A DNA stretch of 64,000 nucleotides, from positions 522,781,637 through 522,845,636 of the forward strand of contig NC_081414.1 of assembly GCF_030272615.1 (NCBI RefSeq), written 5' to 3'. The notes below the pieces were generated by a model. That model was not told where the DNA came from. It saw only the letters and a list, made by a program, of their open reading frames with translations, and did not search any database. The position numbers and the translations under genes were made by a program. This stretch comes from Cryptomeria japonica. Lineage: Eukaryota > Streptophyta > Pinopsida > Cupressales > Cupressaceae. Position 1 is the stretch's first letter, and every line of letters starts with the position of its first letter. Below are positions 24,326 through 35,697 of the stretch, one piece after another.

Positions 24326-27300
24326 GTGAGTGAATCTTTTAGAAGCAATGTTCATATTGCTTACCTTTGAATGAAATTTGAAATTTTTTAATTCATTCAA
24401 ATTGTGCAATTATTTTTTCAAAGATAAACCAAGAACACAAAATAACATAGAATACATTAGATCTGAAAAGATTTAATATCTTTCTTGATGTTTTCTTGAC
24501 ACTAGTATTTTAGATATTATATATACATGTTACATTCACCATCTTTATGAATTCAACCTGTTAGTGGTCTTGGTTCGATCAAAAAAAAATTGGGGGTTGG
24601 GTTCATTTTGTGTTAATCAATATAATAACATATAAAAATCAGAAATATATAAATTTTTGCAATAGTAATTTAGTATTGGTATTCTCTTTTGCTATTTGTC
24701 TCAGATTTTCAAGCCTATGAAACATCATCCATCCCTTTGTCCTATTACTATATCTATCTTTGGTCTTTTATTGATTAGGTTTTTCTGTGAGTTCTGGGAG
24801 TTTTCTTGTTGTCTTTATGACTAAGAATTAAACTTATCTCAGCCTTTCAAGGTCTTTTATGTGTTCACTACCAAAAATATTATTTTCATTATTGCCCTGT
24901 TGACTATATTTTCTCCTAAACAATCGATGTAATGACTATTTTGACCTTGGACACTACTTTTTCCTTAAAGATTCAAGATTTTCTATACAAGACTGTCGAT
25001 ATTTCTCTATGACCAAACAAATTCTGATTTTCTTTTGATTCTTTGGGTCTGATGTAAAGATGCCTTGTACATGTGCATTTTGATGTATGATTGTATAATC
25101 TCTTAGTAACACCTGTATCATGTGGTTCTCAAACTATTAATTGAGATATTGAAAAGGATAATATCGATCGTTAACTATATCAGTGTTGTGACTTCAGAAA
25201 AGAATTTGATGATTATTATGTATAAACATAATGCTTTACTCTCTATTACAACTGCATGCATGCTTGTTTTGGCTATTCAATTCCTTTCAGTCTTGATGAA
25301 GGTTGTTAATTCTTATATGAACATTGTCACTGTGCTTCTCTTTGGTGCATTTTAATGATGTCAATGTTTGATTTCTTATGATAGCCTGACTTTTATGCAA
25401 TGTTAAGGTAATGATAATGACATTATTGACATCTCTCATTAATATTATTTTTCTTATATTTCCCTGTCAATAACATGTCTGAAATCTAAATTTTAGAGGC
25501 TGCACTTATTGAATGTTTTCCATCAACACCCTTATGCTTCTCTATTTAAGTGTTGCTCACACATTAAATAAAATATCTATATAAAGATCCAATATCTTTG
25601 ATCCTCTATCTCAAGATAAATGACTACTTATGAAATCTCTATGTGTTCTTTTAATCTATCCTAAACTATGACTGAATTTCTCTTTTGCATCTTTGATTGA
25701 GAAAGGTTCTTTGTATATCTTTGATGACTCCATGGCTATGAAAATCTCTTTCTTTGGACCCTTTCGGACTAGTGAATGGTTCTCACAACCTTGTGAAATG
25801 GGTTTTCACGAAATTTTCTAGGTTTTTTTGTATTTCGGTTTTCTAAATTATATAGAAAAATTAGAAATATTGGCATCTGGGTTTTTTATAATCAATCAAA
25901 ACAAGGTGACTGAAATTTCTAAGTTTTTTATCTTTTTGTGCCCAATCTGAGTATCATGACTGCATTATTCTCTTAATATTTGTAACCCTATATCAATTGG
26001 TATATTCACTTTCTTTCACAATTATTGAATGGACTTTCAAAGTGATTTACCCCTGCTCCGAGACTTCTTTGAGTTTCTGACTTGTGGATAGTTGTTTGAG
26101 ATTTATAAGTCTTTATTATTCCTTTGTGTGATTCTCTGCTAATGATTAAATCATCATGTGTTTGTTGATAGTTCAAATATGTTTTGGGTTCTCTATTATT
26201 TACATTATAACACAATTTCAGTTGTTTGCATGACCTTTGGACCATCTCACAATTTGTATCAAATCATATTATGTATATCACTATATTTTTTTATTTTTTT
26301 TTTAAGTTTCTCTGTATTCAAACTTTGAAATTCAAATTTGCTTCATGATACTTGTGATGCTATGAAATCTCTGTATTCCTCATTTAGATCAACTATAATT
26401 CCTTGTGGTTTATGAAACTTTCATGTGTGAGGTTGCCCTATATATTGTATTATTATTCATATCAAAACTTGAGTGCCCTTACTGTTAAGTGCTCTGTTTA
26501 ATATGCTTCTTTGAAACCTTCTTTGTGGCATTTTATTGATTCTTTGTATCTCTAAATCTCCAACCTATTTTAGCTCATATAATGCCTTGCCCTCATTGCC
26601 TTATGATGGTGTAATGCCTCTTTTGGTTGTGGATTGTCATATGGGCTGCCACCTTTAGTTATTTATATCACTATAAAATGCATTTTTTGATACTGGTTGT
26701 CACTGTTTTTTGCATACAAAACACCAAATTTGTAAGTGATGTAGATACTCCTTGGGTGTTTCTACCAGTGTGTATGTTCCTTGTGCATCTTTCATTTTAA
26801 CTCACTTCTCATGGCTCAAGAGTATTATTGCTGCTCCTTTTGAATGAAATCTATACTTTATGATACTTGATACATCGTTGTCATGATATGGATATCATAT
26901 TTGGTTCTCTAAGTCATTGCTCCCCTTGCAAACCTCACATGTTGTTGCCATTCATATGACAATACTAGTCACCTGTTGACTACTAAGTGCATCTAAATCT
27001 ATGTTGTATATGTTGTCATTGAATGACAACATATTCTCTCATTAAATGGCAGCATATTCTCTCATTGAATGATAGCATGTAGGATCATGGGTTGATGTAC
27101 TTGCTACTTAATAGCCGATTAATGTCACCCTATGAATTGACATGTATGCTGAGCTCAACCCCTTCGGGAGCCTATTTAAACTCACATACATGATGAACAT
27201 GAAATGAAAACCTGTATCTGCACATGAAACAAACAAGTTGGATAAAAACATGGTTCTTGTAACTATCTCATGGCACCTTTTCTGTACTAATCTAATATTT

Positions 27301-27957
27301 TGCACTAAACTAATATATGCTAGTTGTATACATATATATTGATATTCTTATTCAGATAGGCTATGTATTCTGATGAATTTGAGTGTGACAACACTGTTAT
27401 TCTCATTTCTCTGACACCATTTTTTCCAAATCTCTTGCAGGTACTGATGAACTAGGAGTAGAAAGAGCTAAAGATGGATGAATAGCTGAAGATCAACCAC
27501 TCCTTCAAGCTCAGTCTCATCACTCCAAGCAATGATGGGTCACTTTGTTGCCATTCTCGTTCCTTTCATTTGTTTATATATCTTAGTTGTATAAGTGTAT
27601 GAGAATGTATGTCTATATAGCTTAGTCGGCTATTCCCACGGCTTGTGTGGGATAATTTACACATTCTTGTAAATAAAAGAGTCATTTATATGCAATCTTT
27701 TGTTGGTGTTTCCTGACAGTATTTGCATGATGAAATATACTTCAATTTTAAAATCATAATGTGCATAAATAAAGAACTTGGAAAAAAATTTGTGTGTACC
27801 TTTCTCCATTTGAAATGTATAAGGCTTGAATAGGCCACCAAAATTTGATTGTAGTAAAATCTAGGTAACATTAATATTTTTATTTTCTTTTATGTTTTAG
27901 TTCAAGTTTATTTCATTTTTGTATTATAAAATTTATGGTATTTAATAAATTATCCAT
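24326..27957. other. T-rich non-coding DNA, nothing recognised
   Basis: A 3.6-kb plus-strand T-rich stretch with no credible open frame. The sequence near 27440-27690 (TTGCAG before 27441, then AATAAAAGAG) resembles a terminal exon or an LTR 3' region but carries no recognisable protein. It may be intron or 3' flank of the Era-like remnant. Confidence 0.45.
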
Positions 27958-28522
27958 GTCATGACTATACTACCAATTAATGGAAACCAGTAGATAAAAA
28001 TGGCAATATACTACCAATGGATGGAAATGGGTGAATAAAAATGACTAAATATACTACCAATTGACGACCATTAGTTATTAGAATGACTAAATAATGACCA
28101 GATAATAACAATCAATGACTAAATTAAAGATTAAATATATGATTAAATTAGTAATTAAATATATCATTAAATTAGTGTCTATCATGACTAAATAAATGAC
28201 TAGATAACAACAATCAATGACTAAATTGGTGATTAAATAAATGACTAAATTAGTAACAACCATGACTAAATAAATGACTAAATAACAACAATTAATGACT
28301 AAATTAATGACTAAATTAGTGACTAAATCAATGACTAAATCAATGACTAAATCGATGACCAAATTGATGACCAAATTGATCAATCAAAACAACCAATGGT
28401 CATGTGACCGAATTGATTTATGACTGGCAATAAACTACCAGTGGTCACGTGATCAAATTTAGTCATTTATCTACAATTTTTGGTAGTTTTTTTAGTCATA
28501 TATTGTTGTTCTTGTACTAGTG
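27958..28522. repeat. Minisatellite with possible CACTA-type right end
   Basis: From 28085 to about 28390 the sequence is built of a 12-bp motif, GACTAAATCAAT and close variants (GATTAAATTAGT, GACCAAATTGAT). It is flanked by three diverged copies of a segment containing ACTACCAATTAATGGAAA on the left. The block ends at 28511-28522 with CTTGTACTAGTG, which read from the other strand is CACTAGTACAAG, like the ends of CACTA (En/Spm) transposons with their subterminal repeats. No matching left end or 3-bp duplication was found, so the element assignment is tentative. The array itself is certain. Confidence 0.6.
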
Positions 28523-29345
28523 ATTGCTAAACTTGTAGGCAACAAGAAGAAATCCGATTTGCAAGCTTTTGGCTCCCAAGGCCCCGACAGCTACCTTTCT
28601 TCTATTCTCAGGCCGAACCAGGATGATGACACAACATGTCACGATCCTGGAATGCTTATGACTAATGTGCCCACTATGAAGTACAACCATATATCTGAAA
28701 ATAAGTCTACTAGAGAAAATGATAAGCATATCAAGATATAGGCAAACCACCATACATCATTACTCCAGACAAGAATTTTGATTAGGTAAGGGAGGCTGCC
28801 AATGAAAAACAATCCATAAAGAAGATCGATGGAGGAAATAACGCCTCTTCCAAAATGGTGGTAGCCCTAGAAAATAAATCAATAACAATTAGTGATCAAA
28901 ATATAACCTCTTGGCTACAAATTCATGAATAATCCCTTGATCATGTCTTGACTGAACACATTAAATATACTCAATCACGTTTTGATGATCATTTCACATA
29001 TCAGTGTGTCGTTACTGCTCCATTGCAGCAATTCAAATGCCCTATCATGTTCTCTCTTGTGCAAATGACCTGAACCTTTGCATCCCAGGTGTGACTAGTG
29101 GCATGGATCAATGCTCTATGAATTTTGGCACCTAGAAATGAATTTTCTATTGCTTAGCATAGCTAAACTCTAATGATCAAGGGGGTTTCTAATTGTTCTA
29201 CATTTCTGATGGTTGAAAGGGAATGGTTTAAATCACACACACAAAGCTTACTTTTTTAAGTTTAACAGTATTAAACATTCAGAGTTGACTGACATTTTCT
29301 TGGCTTAATATGTTGCTTAATATATGTGGTCACACTAATTCTACA
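28523..29345 (+). other. Short decayed coding-like stretch, unrecognised
   Basis: A frame starting inside the preceding repeat reads LVGNKKKSDLQAFGSQGPDS and YLSSILRPNQDDDTTCHDPG. After a stop, a second stretch reads IKKIDGGNNASSKMVVALEN. It looks like the remains of a protein gene, perhaps a transposon gag-like or ORF1-like region, but I cannot name it. The end (about 29262-29322) resembles 40048-40112 (CTTAATATGTTGCTTA). Confidence 0.3.
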
Positions 29346-29369
29346 CTTCTAGGGTAAATGCACAAAGTT

Positions 29370-29625
29370 GGGTCCCAATCCCGAGGAAGTCTGCGGGTTG
29401 GGAAAAGAGCCCACTAGAAACGGGTGCCTGAAGCATTCAAAAATGGGTGCACATTTTTCAGAAACGTGCGCTCATTTTGGTTTGGGTGCCCAAAGCCAGA
29501 TGGGCACCCATTTTTTTCAAATCAGGCGCCCGATCTGAAAAAAATGGAAACCATTTTCCATCATTTTTCTTTGTTTCAAAAATGGGTAAACGTTTTAGAG
29601 GAGCATGAGTACCCATTTTTTTCAT
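29370..29625 (+). repeat. Left terminal and subterminal repeats of the DNA transposon
   Basis: A degenerate inverted terminal region (about 29365-29415) is followed by at least five short motifs with the core GGGTGCCC / GGGCACCC (near 29420, 29445, 29485, 29500, 29525). Such subterminal arrays usually bind a transposase or accessory protein. Confidence 0.6.
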
Positions 29626-29901
29626 CCCAGCTGACCCCCTAGACCATTTTTTACCTCCTTCCAAGTACGTAGTTTTGTTTTTTATATTCCTTTTTATTCC
29701 TTTTTATTATTTTTCATAAAAAAATGTTAATTTATTGTTATTTTTTAATTTTAGTGTTTTAAAGTTTGAAAAATGTTTTTTATTTAATTTAATTTCATGT
29801 TTAAAATAGTTTTTAGTTTTTAAATATTGCAAAAAACATGAAAAGTAAAAAATAGTAAAAACTTAAAACCGTAGGAAAAAAAAAAAAAAAAAAACGTAAA
29901 C

Positions 29902-30069
29902 AAACAATAAACATTAGACACAAAAATAGGCAATAAACCCTAGACAAAAAAATGAACAATAAACCCTAGATAGAAAAAAATGAACAATAAACCCTAGAAA
30001 ATAAATGAACAACAAACCCTAAAAAATTAACAAACAATAAACCCTAGATGAAAATCAACAATAAACCCC
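29902..30069. repeat. Tandem array with telobox-like AAACCCTA units
   Basis: Six to seven units of 24-28 bp, each with AATAAACCCTAG followed by an A-rich spacer ending GAAC or CAAC. AAACCCTA is the plant telomere/telobox core, but the spacing is not that of a telomere. It lies just inside the left end of the DNA transposon. Confidence 0.8.
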
Positions 30070-30073
30070 CTTC

Positions 30074-30141
30074 TCTCACACACACACACACCTACACGTT
30101 ACCCTCTCTGTCATTATGCTCTCTCTCTCTCAATCTCTCAT

Positions 30142-30224
<83 letters not shown>

Positions 30225-30313
30225 AATACCCCCCTCTCTATCTCACACACATTACCCTCTCTCTCTTTCATTACCCTCTCTCTATCATTACCTACTCTCT
30301 ATCTCTCATTATC

Positions 30314-30359
<46 letters not shown>

Positions 30360-30360
30360 T
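30074..30360. repeat. (CT)n and (CA)n microsatellites
   Basis: Long CT runs at about 30118-30199 and 30317-30358 with CA runs at 30079-30090 and 30200-30225. Open frames here are low-complexity artefacts. Confidence 0.95.
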
Positions 30361-30559
30361 TTAATGATGCATAAAAGTTTGAATGTTTAAATTTATATTT
30401 CTAAATGTTATATTTAATTATAGGATTCTTTTGTAAAAGTTAGATGTTTAATTTATGTTTTGATGTTTAATTTATGTTTAAATTAAACTTTAAAATGATA
30501 ATGAATATGAATGTGCTTTTTTTTGTGTGTGAAAAATAGGTTTCCTAAATTTGATAATA

Positions 30560-32280
30560 CTCCAACTATTACTATTAATCCGCACTACTTCCTAACTTAG
30601 CCCAATCTCTAAAGATATACTATATTTTTACAAACATGATAACATGCCATATATTTTGACTTAATAGTGGAAAGAGAAACCATAACCTATCACCTATTCA
30701 TCCAACTAATTGCACCATCACATAGACTAAATACATAGTCAATGTTAGACTTCCTAATGTCAACATCCCATATCCAATTTGAGTTTACAAGTCCCTATAT
30801 TTTTAATAACATGTGGAACAATCCTACTACTAAACTTTCTTCTTTCCAAACTTTGTTCTTTGAAAATATGGTTGTTGAAAGCATTTTTTCTAAAGATCCT
30901 TAATAACAAATAATGAAATCCAAAGTACCATAAAGATATCTAAAAAATCTCTTGAATGCAACCTTGTGATTCTTTTTAAGATTAGCTATAAACCAACTCA
31001 AAATCCCCATTGTTTGGTAATTTATTGTCTAGTGTAGGCCATAGCATACATGAGGCTCCCAGTCACACTATCACAAAGCACATGACTCATGTCCTCCAAA
31101 TCTTTAAGTGCAGACAAATATTGCTCAAATAATTCATGTTTTTTCATAATTCTAGGTGTAGCAAAATGTTGTTTCTAGTTAGTTTATACTTTTTCCATAT
31201 TTATAGGTGTAGACATATCTCTAAGTATATCTCAAATAAAACTAGAAACAATTTTTTTTCATATATACAATTATCACAAAAGTGAAAATAAAAAATAATT
31301 AGTTGATCCCTCAACAAGATTTTTTATTTTTCAAATATCTAAGTTCTTTATCACTAATGTGTCCCATGTGTTCATGCTACACCATAGTATATTTATTTAA
31401 AACCTTATGGAACTCTTAGATGTAAGGGTGAGTAATTGAGATGCTAGATATTAAATTCCAGCCTAGAGGTAGTATGTCCATAAAGTCCAATGGCTACCAA
31501 AGTGATAGATTTCCACTAAATGTTAGCTCTTATTGAAGTAACATTAAGTGTCATAAAAAATTGTCAAAGTTTCAACTTGTCATCAAAGTGACATTATTGA
31601 TGAAGTATCCCAATTGTTTCTAAAATGACATTATTATACTAAATTTCAACTACTCCTAAAGTCCACCTTCTACCAATGTCGCAATGTGCATCTAAATTTG
31701 TTTTTGAACTTAAAAAATATTACACTAAATGTAAAATTATGCCTCAATGAGAAATAAAATGTCATGTGGAAAGAATCTCTATATTTAATCATCCATGTAT
31801 CCTCACATATATGCATTCCAAATATATAACAATTATATCACTATTGTCATCCTAATAATTTATTGAATCTAAATCATCATTTAATTCATTCTTGTAATAT
31901 TTTTCTTGCATTCATTTTTATGTGGATTTTCTTAACATAATTATAAAGCTTAACATAGGATTTATTGAGAGACTTAGATCTCACTTTAGATTTGGAGCTT
32001 TATCCTTTTTCTAATTTTTTTCTCTTTGCTTTATCCTTTTATCTTCCTCTAATAACCAATGCATCCTTTAAAAAAAATAGAGTATCTTTTTTGTTTTAAC
32101 TCCTCCAAGAGTAGAGAACCTACTATATATTCAAGCTTCAACTTAGTGTAGTACTACTAGTTGCGATCACTAAATCATCCAATGATTCTAGCAAAGAACA
32201 CAACAAAGTAGTACATGTATTGACAAGTTCATAGATATAACTTATGACTTTAATGGATTTAGTTAAAACCGAAAGAGAGT
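30560..32280 (-). pseudogene. Old Ty1/copia remnant (gag and pol pieces)
   Basis: On the minus strand 30.6-31.1 kb reads like copia RNase H and its approach (DSVTGSLMYAMAYTRQ, DVDIRKSNIDYVFSLCDGAI, SWMNR, LSTIKSKYMA). Around 31.35 kb a weak integrase-like LGHI-type segment (NTWDTLVIKN) is seen. Around 32.0-32.25 kb is a decayed copia gag-like piece (TTLLCSLLESLDDLVIATSS). The order along the minus strand is gag, integrase, RNase H, as in copia. Stops and frameshifts are everywhere and most of the RT is gone. It is an older, separate insertion or captured piece within the DNA transposon. Confidence 0.6.
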
Positions 32281-32964
32281 AGTTGAATTGATTCCTATCA
32301 AGTTGAAAATATAAAGTGGTAGCCTAATTGAAGATAATGGTTAAATATTGCAAGGGTACTAAATTGTAATTCTATGGAAGTTACCTTATTTGAAAAGATG
32401 AACTACACAACGCAACCATTAAACTATGATTAGAAGCCTCTCATGAAAAGATGGTCAACTATTGTGGGTCCCAAAGTACAACTATCATAGGTACTATAAT
32501 CATCCATCTCTCTATAACAAACATACAAATGCACCATGATGGACCAAAATGCCAACTCAAAAAAAATCTTAATCGAGAATGAGCCCTCAATGGAGTTTAG
32601 AGGAGATGATTATTCATTATCTATTCTCTCTCTCTCTCATGATTATTTTTTATGATTTTGATGGAACTTATACTAATGCATTTTTAGATGTTAAAAAGTA
32701 TTGTTTGAGATACATGGGCATTATGATGTTTTATTTTGTAGAATATTTCTTATACTTTGATTTAAGTGGATAATATTTCTTAAATGATACTTATTATTAA
32801 AATAGACCCACCTATTCATAATATAGATCTATGTGAGTTTCCTTTTTTAATATTTAAGTTGGTAAATTGTATTTAATTATAAGGTATTTTGGAAGGTGAA
32901 ATGTAAATTAAATAGTAATTATAAATTTTCATGTTTGTATATATATACAGATTATTTTCACATA

Positions 32965-35036
32965 ATGGATGAGTTTGAGATAGATGAGCTATTAGGTCTA
33001 GCGCCACCTCCACCTCCACCTCCGCCCCCTCCACCTCCACCTCCACCTCCACCTCCACCTCCACCAGATCAGTTGAGGCATACCATTAGGAGGAATATTG
33101 ATTCTTTGATTAGAGATATCCACACCATTAGACATGAGCCTCATCCACCTCCATAGTTGTTACGCCTTATAGATAGTATGCAAGGGATTGTACAGTTTGT
33201 ACAGGCTTTAGATAATGAGTTGGATAACTATCATTGTTGGAGGGAGGGATTGTGTGATTTTTACGCTGATGGCCTATCATACAAACAAGTCAATGAATTT
33301 AAAATAACAAAAAATGGATTTAAAATAATATTTTGTGAACCCTAAGATGGGTGAAGAGATAGATCCAAAGAAGCCACGAATCTCAATTCGATGGTGTAGG
33401 CACCTAGGCATAGCTAGAAACTTTTGGGAGTGGTGGTGGATGGTCTTTGACTATCCACCACACTCCAATCATGAGGTTCTCATGTATTTTTTGAAAAAAT
33501 TATGAGTTGAATTTGAATTAGGTAAAAAACCCAATTACTTTGATATTAGATCATTTCAGGGGGTTGGGAGAGGCATGCCCCAGGATAGGCTGAGGTCCAA
33601 ATTGAGCAACAGAGTTAGAAACCATGTGCGCGATGATCCCTTGGTTCCTCTTCCTATACTGGTTGTTCCAGCACCTGCCCATCATCAAGCAGTGGATTCT
33701 ACTCTTGGTTCATTGAGTGCCTTGTCAGGCAATTTGGTACAGCAATTGCGTGAGGTGAGGGCTCCCCCTAGCTTAGCACATGTTTGCACGAGTTGTGAGA
33801 ATGTATGTACGAGTCCATAGAATGAGGCTTCCCTTGGAGGAGATGGTGATTTTGATGATGCTGATGCTACCCATGGTGGTTATGATGATGTCGAGAAGGC
33901 TGCACATGTTGATGTCGTCTCTTCATATGTTGATATATTGTGGGCAAATGATGATCAGTATATAGAGGTACAAATCTATTTATATAATTTACAATGCAAT
34001 ATTAAATTCCTTATATATACACATATGAACCATAACATGAGTCAATTTTTCTAGATAGAGGATGGATCATACCACGTCATTGAGGAACCAACATCATGTT
34101 ACCTCGATACCTAGAGATGTCGGTGCCTCATTTACGGTATGAAATTTCATCTAGATAGATTGTTTTAATCTAATGATGTGTATGATATGTTTTTGAAATT
34201 TTGTAGGGTGCTTTGTGTAGCACTGAGGTGGGTAGTTCTTCATGTGACCCGTCGACCGCTGAGGCTCAGCCTCATATATCACTAGTACGTTTTTCATCCA
34301 TTAATTTGAAGTGTTTATATGCTTACTAATTTATGTACAACTCTTATTCATGTTCGTTATTTTTTGCAATTGTAGGCTTCTGGATTGTTTGATGGTGCAT
34401 CACATGTACGCCTTCACCCATCAGTTACTTTTTGTGCACATGACACACCATATGTATGTGTTTCTACAATAAAATTGTAGTCTATATATATACTTTATAA
34501 TTTATGTATATATACAAGTTTGATTCATGCTTTATATATGTTGTTCAGGTCGATACCACTACCAGTATCGGTATGGCTATGGGATTGAGCCAGATGCAAC
34601 CGTCAACATTTTCATTTGTGGTGATGATTAGAAAAATAATTTATAATTTGTTTATATTGTGTCCCTGGCTTTTATAGGGATTATCAAAATTGATGTACAA
34701 TGGTTTTTTTATAGGACTTGACTACAACCACTTTTCTTGTTCATGATAGTGGACCTCCATGTACCAGTGAGGGCATTATAGAGCACGGTCATATGGTCAT
34801 TTATTTTAAATTTTCAGTATTTAATTATTTTATAAGTAAATTATGCAAGTAACTTCTTCTCATGTTAAATATTCTTCTCGTGTAAAATCTTTTAATAATG
34901 TACAGGAGGGTGGAGACACTGATACTGCACACACATGGGATGGTGCATCTTAAGACCACATGTAGTAGGATGATTCATCTCAGCCACCTTCACATGGAGT
35001 GAAGAGGATTGCAGATGAGATGCACAAGAGCTCTTA
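32965..35036 (+). pseudogene. Plus-strand accessory gene of the DNA transposon, multi-exon, Pro- then Ser/Thr-rich
   Basis: Start MDEFEIDELLG at 32965, followed by a run of about 20 prolines encoded by CCACCT repeats, then DQLRHTIRRNIDSLIRDIHT and, after one in-frame TAG (33154), LLRLIDSMQGIVQFVQALDN. A short intron (33289-33346) would lead to exon 33347-33967 (GEEIDPKKPRISIRWCRHLG, ARNFWEWWWMVFDYPPHS, RSKLSNRVRNHVRDD), which has stops near 33503 and at 33818. Then come small phase-0 exons at 34059-34136, 34207-34284, 34376-34453, 34549-34617, 34715-34795 and 34906-34953, each with good GT and AG borders and introns of 70-110 nt. The last conserved stretch, SSQPPSHGVKRIADEMHKSS, ends at TAG 35034. 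No known domain was recognised. A second, DNA-binding or regulatory protein of the transposon is the likely role; this is inference. An upstream in-frame ATG at 32896 exists, but an AG at 32949-32950 suggests it is intronic or untranslated. Confidence 0.55.
33001..33064 (+). repeat. CCACCT repeat encoding polyproline
   Basis: Nearly pure CCACCT/CCGCCC hexamers, about ten copies, which give a proline run near residue 13 of the accessory protein. Prone to slippage. Confidence 0.95.
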
Positions 35037-35697
35037 GATTATATATCTTAGATCATGCCATGTTACTGTATTATGGACTTTTTATGATGACACTTGTTAT
35101 GTTATCCTGGGACTTGTTATTATGTTATTTGGACTTGTTTCTTGTTATTATTTTTTCAGAACTTCTTATTATGTCATCAGGAATTGTTATGTGATTATAT
35201 ATAGGACTTTTTATTATGTCATCTCCTTGCTATTATGATATCAGGTCTTGTTATGTGATTTGGCGCCCTCTAGTGATTATATATGTGATGTTGTTATGTT
35301 CCCTCTAGTGATTATATATGATCTATTTATGACTTTATATTTTAACATTGTGATTGATCATCTTATAGTGCAACAGTTTATAATTCAATAAAATAATTAT
35401 CCCAATTTACAACATCCTATTTTTTAAATAATAATAAAATCAAGAACTTACAATTAATCTATGAATAGATTACGATAAAATAAATATATCATAAAAAATT
35501 AGAATGATTGTAACAAAATTACAATGTGCACAAATAACATTAAGAAGAAGATAACTAATACAATGTTGTTTATGAAACCAAAATTGTATCAAATGTAGAC
35601 AAACACAATGTTAAAGGGACAAAGAAAAACAATTATCATAATTAAATATAAAAGAGTTCACACAATTAACACAAACTTACATGCATATAAATATGAT
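35037..35697. other. Convergent 3' region between the two transposon genes
   Basis: AT-rich DNA with repeated GACTTGTTATTATG-like phrases (35080-35250). It holds the 3' ends of both genes, so transcripts may overlap here. No separate gene seen. Confidence 0.5.

Noticed and set aside
24866-24885. CACTACCAAAAATATT as the left end partner of the CACTA-like terminus at 28522
   Set aside because: It shares only CACTA with the right end and has no matching 3-bp duplication.
28087-28383. Minus-strand frame of repeated INLVIDLV
   Set aside because: Translation of the 12-bp minisatellite, whose period is a multiple of three, so no stops arise.
30048-30374. Open frames in CT/CA repeats
   Set aside because: Microsatellite artefact.
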